Shown piece after piece: positions 25,395-33,546 of a stretch of DNA of 42,936 nt (positions are counted from its first letter, which is position 1; each line of letters starts with the position of its first letter). The DNA is taken from the NCBI GenBank assembly GCA_022571865.1, contig JACZXA010000010.1:1-42936 (forward strand). Reading direction: 5' to 3'. The notes under the pieces are model-generated. The model had not been told where the DNA came from, did no database searches, and saw only the letters and a list, made by a program, of their open reading frames with translations. Origin of the DNA: Pseudomonadota bacterium (GTDB lineage Bacteria > Pseudomonadota > Gammaproteobacteria > Pseudomonadales > Azotimanducaceae). The position numbers were made by a program, and so were the translations under genes.

Positions 25395-26369
25395 GTGACT
25401 CTGCTCGCACTCGAAGATGTTGCCTGTCATTTTGTGACGCGTAGCGGCGTGGTACGTGCCGTTGACGGTGTCACCCTGGAGATTGCCGCCGGCGAAACGT
25501 TCGCTCTTGTGGGTGAGTCCGGCTGCGGCAAGAGCACGCTCGCCCGGTTGATCCTCGGTCTCCACCCGCTGACCCGTGGGCGTATTTTGTTCGATGGGCA
25601 GGACATCAGTGGGCTTCGCGGGCGCGATGCCAAACGGTATCGTGCCCGGGTACAGGCTGTGTTTCAGGATCCCTACAGTTCGCTGAATCCGCGACTCAAG
25701 GTGCGTACGATTCTAGCTGAGCCGCTCCGAGCCCATGGCGCTACTCGGCGGGATATCGAGTCGAAGGTTGATCGCGCCCTATCGCTTGTGGGGTTGCCTG
25801 AGATGAGTGCCGATCTATATCCACACGAGTTTTCAGGGGGTCAGCGCCAGCGTATTGCGATCGCACGGGCGTTGATTCTGGAACCGGATCTCGTGGTTCT
25901 CGATGAGCCGATCTCGGCGCTGGATGTTTCGATTCGCGCGCAGATGCTCAACCTGTTACAGGATCTGCAGAGTGAACTGGGTCTCACCTATCTCCTCATT
26001 GCACACGATCTCGCCCTGGTCGAGCACGCGGCCAATCGCGTTGCGGTGATGTACTTGGGCGAAATCGTTGAGCATGGCCTGGTCGAGGCACTGTTCGAGC
26101 GACCGCGGCATCCCTACACACAGGCTTTGCTGGCAGCCGTCCCGCGGCCGGATCCTTCGCACCCGCGCGCGTCCGGGCAGATACACGGAGAGGTGGCAAC
26201 GGCACTTGCGGTACCGAATGGTTGCCGGTTCCACCCACGCTGTCCAGAGTGCATGAATGTATGCACAGAGACGGCGCCCGCGGTCGTCGTCGTGGCGCCA
26301 GAACACGAAGCGATGTGTCACCTGCTCGACGCTCGAGATGTGGGCTCAACTCACCGTGATACTATTTAA
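25395..26369 (+). CDS. peptide-type ABC transporter ATPase (DppF/OppF-like)
   Basis: A 324-residue ATPase starting with GTG at 25395. Walker [10 protein letters not shown]-loop [12 protein letters not shown], signature FSGGQRQR, Walker B LVVLDEP and the switch H in [10 protein letters not shown] are all intact, as is the C-terminal cysteine-containing oligopeptide domain ([15 protein letters not shown]). It should form a heterodimer with the ATPase at 21010 to drive the two permeases. Three unrelated gene units (MFS, IPNS-like, toxin-antitoxin) separate it from the rest of the transporter. Its TAA stop (26367-26369) lies inside the left end of the palindromic element, so its last residues may have been set by that insertion. 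Confidence 0.92.
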   Translation: MTLLALEDVACHFVTRSGVVRAVDGVTLEIAAGETFALVGESGCGKSTLARLILGLHPLTRGRILFDGQDISGLRGRDAKRYRARVQAVFQDPYSSLNPRLKVRTILAEPLRAHGATRRDIESKVDRALSLVGLPEMSADLYPHEFSGGQRQRIAIARALILEPDLVVLDEPISALDVSIRAQMLNLLQDLQSELGLTYLLIAHDLALVEHAANRVAVMYLGEIVEHGLVEALFERPRHPYTQALLAAVPRPDPSHPRASGQIHGEVATALAVPNGCRFHPRCPECMNVCTETAPAVVVVAPEHEAMCHLLDARDVGSTHRDTI

Positions 26370-26594
26370 CCCTGATGTGACAACAATCCACGGCGCAGAC
26401 CGCCTACGGCTCGCGTTATAACAGGCAAACTACGCACTTCTGCCACGCGCGTGCTGATTTTCACTCAGGTCACATAACCTAGCGTATACTCCCATCGCTG
26501 CGTACGCGCGAAATCTGTGCGAGCACTACGTCCGTACGCATTTTGCCTGTTATAACACGTCTGCGAGCGCGCATTATTGTCACATCAGGGTTAA
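26366..26594. mobile_element. 229-bp TTAA-bounded palindromic element (MITE-like)
   Basis: The ends are TTAACCCTGATGTGACAACAAT (left, 26366-26387) and, on the other strand, TTAACCCTGATGTGACAATAAT (right, 26594-26573), differing at one position of 22. A second inverted pair, GTTATAACAGGCAAA (26415-26429) and TTTGCCTGTTATAAC (26542-26556), is perfect over 15 bp. The sequence between the pairs is also partly complementary, so the whole element could fold into one long hairpin. It carries no gene. Both ends start with TTAA, which may be a target duplication. It is a non-autonomous element whose transposase is not in the window. Confidence 0.7.
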
Positions 26595-26628
26595 TCTTGA
26601 CGCCGGTTGGTTCCGAGGGAGATAGACC

Positions 26629-28317
26629 ATGCACGACTTAGTCATCCGCAACGCCACCATCGTCGATGGCACGGGTAACCCCGCGAAAAGCGGCGACGTT
26701 GTAGCAGACAATGGGAAAATCGTCGAAGTGACCGAGGTGGGTAACAGCCCGGCAAAAGCCCGTCGTGTCATCGATGCTCAGGGCGACCTGCTCACACCGG
26801 GGTTCGTCGATATTCACACCCATTATGACGGTCAGGTGTGCTGGGATAAGCAGGTTACGCCGAGCAGCTGGCACGGTGTGACCTCGATTGTCATGGGCAA
26901 CTGCGGAGTTGGTTTTGCGCCCGTGCGACGAGGTTCCGAAGACGAATTAATCTCGCTCATGGAGAGCGTTGAAGACATTCCGGGCACCGCCCTGCACGAG
27001 GGTATTCCCTGGGGTTGGGAGACGTTTGCGGAATATCTCGAATGCATCGATACCCCGTATACGGTGGATGTAGGAACCCAGGTGCCTCATGTGGCGATGC
27101 GCGCCTACGTGATGGGTGAGCGTTGTTACGATGATGCGACCACCGAAGACATGGCCGCGATGCGCGCGATTACCCGCACGGCGCTCGAGGCCGGCGCGCT
27201 TGGGTTCTCTACCTCGCGTTTTTACGGGCACGTCGACAAGGCAGGCAACATGGTGCCTGGCACCCGGGCATCGGCAGAGGAGATGATCACGATTGCCGAC
27301 GCTTTTTCCGGGCTCAATTATGGAACGATGGAGTTTGTCTCGGACGGCCTGAACAACCCGGAAGAGTTGGCGTGGATTGAGCACATTGCCCGCACCACGG
27401 GATGTACGGTGACACCGTTGGTTACCGCCGGCATGGGCCCGGTGTGGACTCTGGCCGAGCAGCTTCACGCCGACGGGTTCAGCTTGAGGCCACAAGTGGG
27501 TGCGCGGCCGGCTTCCATTCTGATGATGTTGGACGGCACGATCAATCCCATGCGGCAATTCCCCGCCTATCGAGAAATTCACGACCTACCTCTGGCAGAA
27601 CGTCAGGCGCGGCTGAAAGACCCGGCTTTTCGTCAGCGTGTTCTCACCGAGGAGCCGGTACTGCCGAAGAACAAAGATGCTGCGCGCTTCATGACGGATT
27701 ACGAATACATCTACGTCCTGGATGACGAACTCACCTATGAGCCGAGTTCTGATGACACCCTTGCCGCCGTTGCGCGTGCGCGCGGTGTAGACCCTCGAGA
27801 AGTGATGATGGACGTTCTCTCCGGGGGTCGGCCTTTGCTTATCCTGTTTGGCAGGTATGACGGAGACCTGGAAGGTCAGCGCGAAGTCATCGAACATCCA
27901 CAAAGCGTGTTCGGGCTGTCTGATGGAGGCGCGCACTGCGGCGTGCTGGTCGATGCGGGCGTGCCGACCTACATGTTGAGTTATTTCACCCGGGACAGAA
28001 AACGCGGCCCGCTGATGTCGCTCGAGTTCGTCGTACACAAACTCACCCAGAATTCCGCAGAGGTGTACAGTTTGCGCGACCGCGGCGTGATCGCTCCCGG
28101 ATACACGGCGGACTTCAATCTGATTGACTATGACGCGTTGAAACTGCATCAACCAGAGATGGTTTACGACCTGCCGGCAGGGGGCAAAAGGCTGATACAG
28201 AAGGCGGACGGTTACCGTCTGACGATCAAGTCGGGTGAAGTGACCTATGAAAAGGGTGAGCACACCGGGGCGATGCCAGGTCGGCTGATTCGAGGTTGTC
28301 AGCGTGCACCCGGTTAG
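26629..28317 (+). CDS. N-acyl-D-amino-acid deacylase family amidohydrolase
   Basis: A 562-residue amidohydrolase-superfamily enzyme. The metal site is visible as H63-x-H65 in GFVDIHTHYDGQ, with the family-specific C92 in MGNCGVGFAP, a Cys that also ligates zinc in D-aminoacylases. Later family motifs are ALGFSTSRF and GLSDGGAHCG (with the catalytic Asp/His), and the C-terminal beta-sandwich resumes with R-G-V-I-A-P-G-Y-T-A-D-F. It hydrolyses N-acyl-D-amino acids or related amides in the cytoplasm. A GGGAG site precedes the ATG at 26629; the promoter may lie within or beside the palindromic element, whose edge is 34 bp upstream. Confidence 0.92.
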   Translation: MHDLVIRNATIVDGTGNPAKSGDVVADNGKIVEVTEVGNSPAKARRVIDAQGDLLTPGFVDIHTHYDGQVCWDKQVTPSSWHGVTSIVMGNCGVGFAPVRRGSEDELISLMESVEDIPGTALHEGIPWGWETFAEYLECIDTPYTVDVGTQVPHVAMRAYVMGERCYDDATTEDMAAMRAITRTALEAGALGFSTSRFYGHVDKAGNMVPGTRASAEEMITIADAFSGLNYGTMEFVSDGLNNPEELAWIEHIARTTGCTVTPLVTAGMGPVWTLAEQLHADGFSLRPQVGARPASILMMLDGTINPMRQFPAYREIHDLPLAERQARLKDPAFRQRVLTEEPVLPKNKDAARFMTDYEYIYVLDDELTYEPSSDDTLAAVARARGVDPREVMMDVLSGGRPLLILFGRYDGDLEGQREVIEHPQSVFGLSDGGAHCGVLVDAGVPTYMLSYFTRDRKRGPLMSLEFVVHKLTQNSAEVYSLRDRGVIAPGYTADFNLIDYDALKLHQPEMVYDLPAGGKRLIQKADGYRLTIKSGEVTYEKGEHTGAMPGRLIRGCQRAPG

Positions 28318-28668
28318 ATTCTGGTTTGCTTTTAGACGCGAACTGAAGTCGGGTTAAGCGGAAAGAATCGCCACAAGCTGTATTGGATCTCGATCGGAAG
28401 CTTGCCGATCCTTGGTAACACCAGGTGGTGATCAAGGGTAATAAGCTTCGTTCGCAGCCGTGATTCTATGGGTAGACCAACGGAATCGAGGTCTGGATCT
28501 CCCTATCCAACGGCCAACGACGGTGGCCTGAGTGCCCCGCAGGCGGTGGCTTGGTATTTGCTCGTTGACTTGCTCACGGTCCTCAGACAGATTTCGCTGG
28601 GCACCGCTATCACCGCTATCACCGCTACATGAGAACTGGGCAACGGGAAGGCGGCAACTCCAGCAAGT
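28318..28668. other. 351-bp intergenic region with small dyads and a 9-bp tandem repeat
   Basis: Convergent genes flank this stretch. GATCGG (28392-28397) pairs with CCGATC (28405-28410), and CACC-AG-GGTG-type symmetry lies just after it; these could end the deacylase transcript, although there is no T-run. At 28603-28629 ACCGCTATC is repeated twice with a third degenerate copy. No gene was found that I can support on either strand. Confidence 0.4.
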
Positions 28669-29841
28669 TCAGAACAAGAAAGTCTCAGACTCCATCCCGA
28701 GCAGCACCCTGCCTACGGCCTCGGTGTACTGAGGTGAAACCATAATATGCTGGCGCACCACGAGTACGTCCCGCATGCTGCGTTCCAGTGGGCTCGATAG
28801 AAAGTTGGCGCTGGCGCCGGCCGCCGAGTACAGCATCTCCACCGCCTTGACCGCTTCGTTGGCGGCGCCGGAACAGCTCAGTTGCACGATGGCTTTCTGT
28901 CTGTCTGTTGGCTTGTCACCGTTTTCGATCGTATCCCACATATCGGTAACGGCTTCGAAGACATAACTTCGAGCAGAACCAACCAGTCTTTCCGCTTCGG
29001 CAACGGCGCGTTGCGCATCGACTCTGTCTTTCAGCAGATTGCGCGAGCCACGCGGCTTTTTTGCACTGGCGAGTTCAATAAACTGGTTGATGGCGGCCTT
29101 TGCGATCCCTGTCGCGACGCCTACCTTGTTGTAGGCCAGACGGCTGTATATGGGCAGGCGGTAGAGCGTGCCCGGCTCGACAGGTATCTGGCGCTGCACC
29201 TGGCTGATGTACTCGTTCGAAACGAACACGTCCTGTAGACGTACATCGTGACTGCCTGAACCTCGTAAGCCCGAAACATGCCAGGTGTCCAGAACCTCAA
29301 TTTGTGACACGGGGACCATGGACTCGCAAAAAACGAACCCGCGTTCGTCTTTGAGACGTTCCCCGTCTTTCTGGACGATGCTCTGGCTCCAGAAGTACTG
29401 GGCGTTGTGTACTCCGCTCGCAAACGGCCACTGTCCGGTGATGCGATATCCGCCTTCGCACGGGACTGCCTCGCCTTGCGGATTCAGGGTTCCGGATATG
29501 ATGAGTTCAGGGTCTGCGTAGAGTTTTTCCATGACCGACCGGGTGAAGGTACCGCCGAGAATACCCATGGTTTCAATGCCGATCATCAGGTTCCAACCGG
29601 CGGACCCGTGAATTTCGGAGACCGCTTCGATGGTTTTGATCTGGGTTATCGGATGAGCCTCGGCACCGCCCAGACTGCGGGGTACGGCAACGCGGTAGAG
29701 GCCTGCCAGTGCCATGGACCGCGCCACCTCGGTAGTGAGGTGGCGTTGTTCTTCTGCCTCATCGGCGTGAGCTTCAATGATCGATTTGAGCTCGGCTATC
29801 TGCCGTGCTATTTCACCGAACTCATCTCGGCTTGTACTCAC
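28669..29841 (-). CDS. acyl-CoA dehydrogenase-fold flavin monooxygenase (HsaA/HpaH-like)
   Basis: A 390-residue protein with the acyl-CoA dehydrogenase fold, but of the group D flavin monooxygenase type: LYRVAVPRSLGGAEA, then GWNLMIGIETMGILGG, TGQWPFASGVHNAQYFW, and DTWHVSGLRGSGSHDV (the flavin-binding loop). The C-terminal domain is helical and ends in a short tail. Members such as HsaA and hydroxyphenylacetate hydroxylases use reduced flavin from a separate reductase to hydroxylate phenols; no reductase gene is adjacent. The start is a GTG at 29841. It lies 36 nt downstream of the second crotonase gene and is probably in the same operon. Confidence 0.88.
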   Translation of the reverse strand: MSTSRDEFGEIARQIAELKSIIEAHADEAEEQRHLTTEVARSMALAGLYRVAVPRSLGGAEAHPITQIKTIEAVSEIHGSAGWNLMIGIETMGILGGTFTRSVMEKLYADPELIISGTLNPQGEAVPCEGGYRITGQWPFASGVHNAQYFWSQSIVQKDGERLKDERGFVFCESMVPVSQIEVLDTWHVSGLRGSGSHDVRLQDVFVSNEYISQVQRQIPVEPGTLYRLPIYSRLAYNKVGVATGIAKAAINQFIELASAKKPRGSRNLLKDRVDAQRAVAEAERLVGSARSYVFEAVTDMWDTIENGDKPTDRQKAIVQLSCSGAANEAVKAVEMLYSAAGASANFLSSPLERSMRDVLVVRQHIMVSPQYTEAVGRVLLGMESETFLF

Positions 29842-29877
29842 ACCGGTCGTCTCGCCATCGTGATACCGGCCGCTACG

Positions 29878-30711
29878 CTAGTCCTCACCCAATCGCTTGA
29901 ACTTCGGCAGTCGTTTTTCCATGAACGAACTCACGCCTTCCTTGAAGTCTTCGCGTTTGAGCGATTCCGCCATCCACGTGTTGGTCTCGGCCATTGCTTC
30001 ACCCAACTCCATGTTGAGATGACGATAAACCTGCGCTTTGATCACTTTCAGCGATGTGGGTGAAACGACGCTCGCAAGTTGTTTGATGTAGTCGATGGCG
30101 GCCTGAAGCGATTCGCCCTCTTCCACCAGGCGCTCTGCCAGACCAAGTTCCTTCGCCTCCTCGCCGGTGAATTTACGCGCGCTCCACAAGAGATCCAACG
30201 CACGACCCGCGCCGATCAGACGCGGCAATATCCAGCTCGACCCGTGTTCGGCGATGAGTCCGCGTTGCGAAAACGCCGTGGTGAACTTTGCCTGTCTCTC
30301 CACAATCCGCATGTCTGCCAGACAGGCATAACAGAAACCCAGTCCTGCGCATGGCCCGTTAATTGCCGCAATCAGTGGTTTCTGCAGGGCCAGTAAATAG
30401 GTATAGGTAATTTCGAAGTTGGGGCCCATGTCTGGATTTCCGGGACTCGCTTCCAGATCTGAAAGATCCACCGCCTCGCCGCGTTCGCCTGAGGCGGTCG
30501 CATTCAGTCCAGCCATGTCCGCCCCGGCGCAGAAACCGCGTCCCGCGCCGGTCAACACCATACCCACCACCGCCGGATCTTTTTCCGCCGCGGCGAACGC
30601 ATGGCGCATCTCCGCCATCATGCGCCCGGTCAGCGCGTTGAGCTGATCGGGCCGGTTCATCGTGATTATCGCGACCGGATCTTGCACTTCGTACAGAATA
30701 TCTTGATACAT
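29878..30711 (-). CDS. enoyl-CoA hydratase/isomerase family protein
   Basis: A 277-residue crotonase. The start at 30711 has a strong GGGGAGGAAA site and gives MYQDILYEVQDPVAIITMNR, the usual N-terminus. The oxyanion segments are GRGFCAGADMAGL and INGPCAGLGFCYACLADMRI. The segment AFSQRGLIAEHGSSWILPRL shows one acidic residue at the position often used by isomerases and hydratases. An insertion of about 20 residues (ATASGERGEAVDLSDLEASP) follows the first motif. It would act on acyl-CoA intermediates in the cytoplasm. It is the first gene of the two-gene operon with the flavin monooxygenase, and is divergent from the VOC gene. Confidence 0.9.
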   Translation of the reverse strand: MYQDILYEVQDPVAIITMNRPDQLNALTGRMMAEMRHAFAAAEKDPAVVGMVLTGAGRGFCAGADMAGLNATASGERGEAVDLSDLEASPGNPDMGPNFEITYTYLLALQKPLIAAINGPCAGLGFCYACLADMRIVERQAKFTTAFSQRGLIAEHGSSWILPRLIGAGRALDLLWSARKFTGEEAKELGLAERLVEEGESLQAAIDYIKQLASVVSPTSLKVIKAQVYRHLNMELGEAMAETNTWMAESLKREDFKEGVSSFMEKRLPKFKRLGED

Positions 30712-30880
30712 GCCTTTCCTCCCCTGTTTGATACTCCTATGAGAGCGCAAACCGCGCCGCAAGGCCAGCGTGTTGTGAGAAGCCGTTTGCAGCTCGTTAT
30801 TTGCGTTGGAATAGACCGGCGCGCGATATAGGCTCTTGTCAGCGACGGACACCTATTGAGGATATGGAAGGGGGACGACT

Positions 30881-31663
30881 ATGACCATACATCTGCGACA
30901 GATCTGCCTGGTTGCTCGCGAGCTCAAGCCGGTGATTGACGATCTCACCCACGTGTTGGGGATCAACACCTGCTTCATAGATCCGGGAGTCGGCAAGTTT
31001 GGCCTGGAAAATACGCTGATGCCTATCGGGCGAAACTTTCTCGAGGTGGTGGCACCTGTCGAAGAGAATACGGCCGGGGGCCGGTACCTGGATCGCCGCA
31101 ACGGCGATGGCGGCTACATGGTGATCACTCAGCTCGATACCCTCGAAAATCAGCGGGCCGTCCGCCAGCGGGCGCTCGACAATGGTGTACGGGTCGCCAA
31201 CGAAGCCGAGCGCGATGGCTGGCACCTCTGCCAGCTTCATCCCGGCGACATGATTGCCTCGTTTCTCGAGATCGAATACGACAAGTTCGAAGAGTTCGAC
31301 GGTAACTGGATGCCGGTGGGTGGCACCGGGTGGGAAGACAAGGTAAAGCAGGACGTAACCCTCGACTACCTCGGCGTCGAACTGCAAAGCGCCGACCCGG
31401 TGACGCTTGCCGAACTTTGGGGAAAGGTTGCGGGGCTTGCGGTGGAACGTGATGGCGCCGAGTTGTCCATGCGCATGAACAACGCCACCATCCGGTTTGT
31501 CGAAGCCGAAGACGGACGTGGCGCGGGTCTTGGCGGGCTCGATATTGCCGTCAAAAACCGCGAGCATATCTTGGCCGCGGCACGAGACCGGGGGTGTTAT
31601 GTGAGCGACGATCGCGTCGACATCTGTGGTACGCGTTTTTATCTGCACGACCTGGAGGCGTGA
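30881..31663 (+). CDS. glyoxalase-like (VOC superfamily) protein
   Basis: A 260-residue protein with two VOC-type modules. The first runs from IHLRQICLVARELKPVIDDL through MIASFLEIEYDKFEEF, the second from DYLGVELQSADPVTLAELWG to GTRFYLHDLEA. The N-terminal module carries a possible metal-binding H and E pair (H4 or H28 and E133-like positions), but I could not assign ligands with certainty. VOC proteins include glyoxalases, extradiol dioxygenases and epimerases. The ATG at 30881 has a GGAAGGGGG region upstream. It is divergent from the crotonase operon; a role in the same catabolic pathway is plausible only by context. Confidence 0.8.
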   Translation: MTIHLRQICLVARELKPVIDDLTHVLGINTCFIDPGVGKFGLENTLMPIGRNFLEVVAPVEENTAGGRYLDRRNGDGGYMVITQLDTLENQRAVRQRALDNGVRVANEAERDGWHLCQLHPGDMIASFLEIEYDKFEEFDGNWMPVGGTGWEDKVKQDVTLDYLGVELQSADPVTLAELWGKVAGLAVERDGAELSMRMNNATIRFVEAEDGRGAGLGGLDIAVKNREHILAAARDRGCYVSDDRVDICGTRFYLHDLEA

Positions 31664-31746
31664 TTCCCGGACGTTGAGCGACTGCCCCTCAGGGTCGTAA
31701 GTAGATCTTAGCCACTGTTCGCTGTCTTTGTGCAGCCCGCGGGCTA

Positions 31747-32499
31747 TCAGTACTGCTCGATGGTGTTTTCGAAAACGAAACCACCTTTTGCCAGCAACAG
31801 GCGGTGACGGTGTCCCTCAACGTCTGCGTCCCAATCGTCGTAACCGGCATCGCCGTGCCAGAGTGCTACCCGGCTGCCGTCAGCGGCTTTCACCACTCTC
31901 GTCGAGTACACCTTGGTTTTGTTGTCACCGAAATGTTGCAACATCGAACTGACGGGTTGATACCGGGACAGGTGATATAAGGTCACCCAGGTGGGTGGAA
32001 CGATGTCGATTTCACCTGCGCGATGACGAGTCAGCGCATCCGCGGGTCGAATCCAGGTGTGATCCTCGATTTCACCCTCATCGACCTTGATATCGTGGGT
32101 TTCGATTAGATGTGCGGCGAAAAACCAGGTGGCAAAACGCTTTTGCGGCCCCGGTGGTGGCGTCCAGTGGGCAAAACAGACGAACTCGTCAGGTTTGAGT
32201 TCAATGCCTGCCTCTTCCGCCGCCTCACGTGCCGCGGCCGTTCGAGCCGCAGCCTCCAGATCGCCATCGACCGGGTAGTCTTCGGGGTCGATTTTCCCAC
32301 CCGGAAAAACCCACATGCCGCCAAATGTGATTTTTGAGTTCTTGCGCAGCATCAGAACTTCGGGACCGTTATCACTGTCCCTCAACAACACGACGGTCGC
32401 GGCCGGAATAGGCGGCGAAACGCCTTCCTCGTCCTCGCGGCGGTTGTCGATTTTTCCGTACGTATCGTTGCGATGCTGAGTTTTTTTACCTTCAGCCAT
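31747..32499 (-). CDS. Nudix hydrolase with extended Nudix box
   Basis: A 250-residue protein. The Nudix box is present as G67-G-K-I-D-P-E73 and R91-E-A-A-E-E-A-G-I, but 17 residues (rich in Ala and Asp) separate the two halves instead of the usual 7, as in NUDT7/NUDT19-type CoA-diphosphate hydrolases. The N-terminus has a hydrophilic segment before the barrel (PAATVVLLRD), and the C-terminal half contains a WTPP..RFATWFFAA strand pair. It should cleave a nucleoside diphosphate-linked compound; a CoA or acyl-CoA substrate is a reasonable inference. It is convergent with the VOC gene; a 12-bp palindrome AGCCCGCGGGCT lies at 31734-31745 just beyond its stop. Confidence 0.88.
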   Translation of the reverse strand: MAEGKKTQHRNDTYGKIDNRREDEEGVSPPIPAATVVLLRDSDNGPEVLMLRKNSKITFGGMWVFPGGKIDPEDYPVDGDLEAAARTAAAREAAEEAGIELKPDEFVCFAHWTPPPGPQKRFATWFFAAHLIETHDIKVDEGEIEDHTWIRPADALTRHRAGEIDIVPPTWVTLYHLSRYQPVSSMLQHFGDNKTKVYSTRVVKAADGSRVALWHGDAGYDDWDADVEGHRHRLLLAKGGFVFENTIEQY

Positions 32500-32599
32500 T
32501 CAAGGGGACTCCTGGAATCGTTCACTGAGATTTGGCAAATCGAAACACCCGGCGAAAAAGGGACGGAATGCTATCAGTTCCTGGCCGGGCTTGGCAGAA

Positions 32600-32803
32600 C
32601 TACTTCCTGGAGGCTTTCAATACCCACGCACCGAGAAAGACGATGGTGACTCCGGAGGAAATGATGACGGCGGTTGTGACGATGGCTTTGGAACTCACGC
32701 CCGCAAGGTACGCAAGATAACAGCCGATGCTCACACAGACGATGATCCAGAGGCTGAATCCGAAAGGGGACTTTTCAAGCGGAGTGGTCAAGATCTGGAC
32801 CAT
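32600..32803 (-). CDS. small two-helix membrane protein, candidate immunity partner
   Basis: A 67-residue protein with two hydrophobic segments at about 17-34 (FSLWIIVCVSIGCYLAYL) and 41-62 (IVTTAVIISSGVTIVFLGAWVL) and a basic C-terminus. It has no recognisable family. Its start overlaps the end of the upstream small membrane gene by 16 nt, and the GG-leader peptide gene precedes both. Small membrane proteins in this position often serve as bacteriocin immunity proteins, which is inference here. Confidence 0.6.
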   Translation of the reverse strand: MVQILTTPLEKSPFGFSLWIIVCVSIGCYLAYLAGVSSKAIVTTAVIISSGVTIVFLGAWVLKASRK

Positions 32804-32982
32804 CGACGCATGGTTCGTGCGAGCAGTTTACCCAGGGTCATGCCGATAACGGCGGAACCGATGAGCATACTGGTTTGGGTGGAGTAAATGCTCATCGCCA
32901 GAACACCCAGACAGGTAAAACCCAACATGTAGATGGCTTCACGCAGATCGGTTCGGAAAAAGCTGGTTGGTTCGTTGTTCAT
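32788..32982 (-). CDS. small two-helix membrane protein, candidate immunity partner
   Basis: A 64-residue protein starting with ATG at 32982 (AGGTGAT site upstream). Two hydrophobic segments are seen at about 17-32 (IYMLGFTCLGVLAMSI) and 38-54 (SMLIGSAVIGMTLGKLL), with a basic tail RTMRRWSRS. It has no recognised family. It overlaps the next gene by 16 nt and lies 90 bp downstream of the GG-leader peptide gene, so the three genes probably form one transcript. Confidence 0.6.
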   Translation of the reverse strand: MNNEPTSFFRTDLREAIYMLGFTCLGVLAMSIYSTQTSMLIGSAVIGMTLGKLLARTMRRWSRS

Positions 32983-33072
32983 GTCATCACCTGGATTGTT
33001 GGTAAAACTCAATGTACAAAGACGGAACAAGGACCGGAAGTGTGGGGCCTGAGAAAGACCCCACGCCGTTCT

Positions 33073-33252
33073 TTACGAGTCCAGATACATGGCAGCTCCA
33101 ATGGTGCTCGCAATCAGCCCCGCTGAACTGATCGCCCAGGCGAGCGGTCCGCTGAATCCTGCTATATGACCGGCAAACGACAATCCGAATGCGACGAGTG
33201 GCAGGAAACCACCACTGACCTCTTCGATCTCTTGTGCGTTGAGTTCACGCAT
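33073..33252 (-). CDS. class II microcin-like bacteriocin precursor with double-glycine leader
   Basis: The ATG at 33252 (GGAG 11 nt upstream) opens 59 codons ending in TAA at 33073-33075. Residues 1-15 are MRELNAQEIEEVSGG, a canonical double-glycine leader like those of class II microcins (microcin V type) and class IIb bacteriocins. The 44-residue core starts FLPLVAFGLSFAGH and is hydrophobic, Gly/Ala-rich, and carries small-xxx-small patterns (GLSFAG, AGFSG, SSAGLIAS) typical of helix-helix interacting pore-forming peptides. The leader should be cleaved after GG by a C39-peptidase ABC exporter, which is not in the window. Two small membrane protein genes follow. The gene is too short for usual cutoffs and easily missed. 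Confidence 0.8.
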   Translation of the reverse strand: MRELNAQEIEEVSGGFLPLVAFGLSFAGHIAGFSGPLAWAISSAGLIASTIGAAMYLDS

Positions 33253-33546
33253 GTTGCGTCTCCAAATGTTTAGGGGACGCTGACGCTTACATCCGCGAGG
33301 TGGTTCGTCAACGTTTGAACCTCGATCTCCAAGCTATCTTCAGTTTGCGATGTCAAAGTGGCATCAGCAGATAGCCAGGAGATGACAAATTGTTCGTTTG
33401 TTGTTGGTTGCGGCGCACGTGGACTCTGGCGAATAACCGTCGGCTTCACCTGATGAGAACGACTGGTGTCCCGATGAGTAAATTGTTACCGACAGCCTTG
33501 AACGTGTTTTCGGTGTTGAGTTGCTTGTTTCATCGAGTTACTCGTT
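33253..33546. other. 294-bp region upstream of the peptide gene
   Basis: This stretch holds the upstream region of the minus-strand peptide gene and the 3' side of the minus-strand LLM gene. A TTGACA hexamer on the minus strand (33358-33353) could be a -35 element, but no good -10 was found. I saw no second GG-leader peptide; very short frames on both strands are not supported. Confidence 0.3.

Noticed and set aside
28603-28629. Short tandem repeat as a CRISPR array
   Set aside because: The units are 9 bp without spacers; no cas gene is near.
29407-30063. Plus-strand frame of 218 codons
   Set aside because: It crosses the boundary between the flavin monooxygenase and crotonase genes in antisense; no motif or ribosome binding site supports it.
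30839-31648. Minus-strand frame of 269 codons
   Set aside because: It mirrors the VOC gene in a GC-rich codon pattern; the plus-strand product has the domain signals and a proper start site.
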